From the NCBI RefSeq assembly GCF_014230465.1, contig NZ_JAAXCY010000001.1, positions 496,001-560,000 on the forward strand: a stretch of 64,000 nt of DNA, read 5' to 3'. The position numbers were made by a program, and so were the translations under genes. This DNA comes from Pseudomonas cremoris. GTDB lineage: Bacteria > Pseudomonadota > Gammaproteobacteria > Pseudomonadales > Pseudomonadaceae. A model generated the notes under the pieces. That model worked only from the letters and a program-made list of their open reading frames with translations, was not told the DNA's origin and ran no database searches. Below are positions 63,262 through 64,000 of this stretch, piece by piece (within the stretch, counting starts at the first letter, position 1; each line of letters begins with the position of its first letter).

Positions 63262-63810
63262 ATGACCTTCGATTCGTTCGACATCAAATCCCTGATCCGC
63301 CCCGTCATCGACTTCCCCAAGCCTGGGGTGATCTTTCGAGACATCACGCCGCTGTTCCAATCGCCCCGCGCCTTGCGCCTGGTGGCCGACAGTTTTGCCC
63401 ACCGATACGTCGAGGCCGATTTCAGCCATATCGGCGCGATGGACGCGCGCGGCTTCCTGATCGGCTCGATCATCGCCTACCAACTGAACAAACCGCTGAT
63501 CCTGTTCCGCAAGCAAGGCAAGCTGCCGGCCGACGTGCTGGCCGAGGGTTACCAGACCGAATACGGCGAGGCCTTCCTGGAAGTGCATGCCGACAGCTTG
63601 TGCGAAGGTGATTCGGTGCTGATGTTCGATGACCTGATTGCCACGGGCGGTACTTTGATTGCGGCGGCGAACCTGGTGCGGCGCATGGGCGCGAAGATTT
63701 TTGAAGCGGCGGCGATTATTGATTTGCCGGAGTTGGGTGGGTCGCAGCGGCTAGAAGATATGGGGATTGCGACATTTTGTTTGACGCAGTTTGGGTTGAA
63801 CGAGCAGTAA
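63262..63810 (+). CDS. apt: Adenine phosphoribosyltransferase
   Basis: This 182-residue purine-salvage enzyme makes AMP from adenine and PRPP. The PRPP-binding signature [14 protein letters not shown] is complete and the N-terminal [15 protein letters not shown] and the loop [12 protein letters not shown] are typical. It lies 79 bases downstream of anr, with its own -10 element. GGACTCTTCGACG precedes the ATG. Confidence 0.95.
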   Translation: MTFDSFDIKSLIRPVIDFPKPGVIFRDITPLFQSPRALRLVADSFAHRYVEADFSHIGAMDARGFLIGSIIAYQLNKPLILFRKQGKLPADVLAEGYQTEYGEAFLEVHADSLCEGDSVLMFDDLIATGGTLIAAANLVRRMGAKIFEAAAIIDLPELGGSQRLEDMGIATFCLTQFGLNEQ

Positions 63811-63840
63811 GGGCCTTCTCGGCTGTCTTTGCCGGCCTCT

Positions 63841-63863
63841 TCGCGAGCAAGCCCGCTCCCACA
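63841..63863. repeat. Single REP sequence after apt
   Basis: TCGCGAGCAAGCCCGCTCCC followed by ACA is one REP unit without its inverse partner. It lies between the converging apt and recR genes. Confidence 0.85.
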
Positions 63864-63882
63864 TTTTGCTTTGCTGTGTTGC

Positions 63883-64000
63883 TTAGAGCGCGATCGGCTT
63901 GCGACCTGCAAACGAATGCGCCAGCGTCCCGCCATCTACCAATTCCAACTCACCACCCAACGGCACACCATGGGCGATACGCGAGGTGATCAGGCCTTTG
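63883..64000 (-). CDS. recR: Recombination protein RecR, 3' end only
   Basis: The minus strand from 63999 reads [20 protein letters not shown] then [16 protein letters not shown] and ends AL before a TAA at 63885-63883. This is the conserved C-terminus of RecR (TRIAHGVPxGGELEYVDxGTLxxAxxGR). RecR acts with RecF and RecO to load RecA at gaps. The rest lies outside the window. dnaX and ybaB would be expected beside it. Confidence 0.93.
   Translation of the reverse strand, partial: KGLITSRIAHGVPLGGELELVDGGTLAHSFAGRKPIAL

Noticed and set aside
6160..63863. A dispersed CRISPR-like set of repeats
   Set aside because: The repeated palindromes are REP/REPIN elements scattered singly between genes. 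There are no regular spacers and no cas genes.

Overview
The window is a chromosomal segment from a GC-rich gammaproteobacterium, almost certainly a fluorescent Pseudomonas. The grounds are gene content and gene order that match, from memory, blocks of the P. aeruginosa PAO1 map (PA1413-PA1421, PA3223-PA3228, PA3284-PA3297, PA1543-PA1557), strong GC bias at third codon positions, and the typical Pseudomonas REP/REPIN palindromes (TGTGGGAGCGGGCTTGCTCGCG). No phage, insertion sequence, integron, CRISPR array, rRNA or tRNA gene was seen. Layout: 1-4386 is a guanidinobutyrate/agmatine-type ureohydrolase operon (gbuA, an NTF2-like protein, an NCS1 permease, a Na+/solute symporter) closed by an intrinsic terminator. 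4385-5910 is an unusual 2-hydroxyacid dehydrogenase/FAD-domain fusion broken by one frameshift. 6275-6530 is the small PA1414/sicX-like locus with an Anr-like site. 6541-13950 holds a LysR regulator and divergent YbfB-type exporter, a second NCS1 permease, a DUF2177 protein, CvfB, a 59-residue SutA-like protein, a TorF-type porin and a DUF6279 lipoprotein. 13947-17853 is the copper resistance operon copABCD with a CopR-like box but no copRS in view. 17894-29795 holds a small regulator-like protein, a DEAD-box helicase, an MscS channel, transporters, an azoR3-LysR-hydrolase-ppiA-ABC exporter block, aquaporin Z and a GNAT-like enzyme. 29912-39684 holds a putative porin, an ECF sigma factor with a short zinc anti-sigma factor, FabH2, HrpA and AceK. 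39706-47226 holds two chemoreceptors (one Aer-like with a sigma-28 promoter), two EamA transporters, a CPBP protease and a hydrolase. 47306-63182 is the microaerobic respiration block: two tandem cbb3 oxidase operons (ccoNOQP1 and ccoNOQP2), the assembly genes ccoGHIS, a SafE/TauE-like gene, hemN, two unknown coiled-coil paralogues on the opposite strand, and anr. apt and the 3' end of recR close the window. How it works together: Anr, an oxygen-sensing FNR-type regulator encoded at 62448-63182, probably acts on the hemN promoter (perfect TTGAT-N4-ATCAA site), on ccoG and ccoN2 (two nearly identical imperfect sites), and on the sicX-like locus. CcoGHIS mature the oxidases and supply copper, and HemN makes haem precursors without oxygen. 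The strongest candidates for something undescribed are the tandem FlxA-like coiled-coil genes beside anr, which have a well-spaced sigma-28 (FliA) promoter, the structured 419-base leader at 43560-43978, the Anr-linked small locus at 6275-6530, and the frameshifted fusion gene. The two cco operons also share long stretches of identical DNA, which suggests gene conversion.
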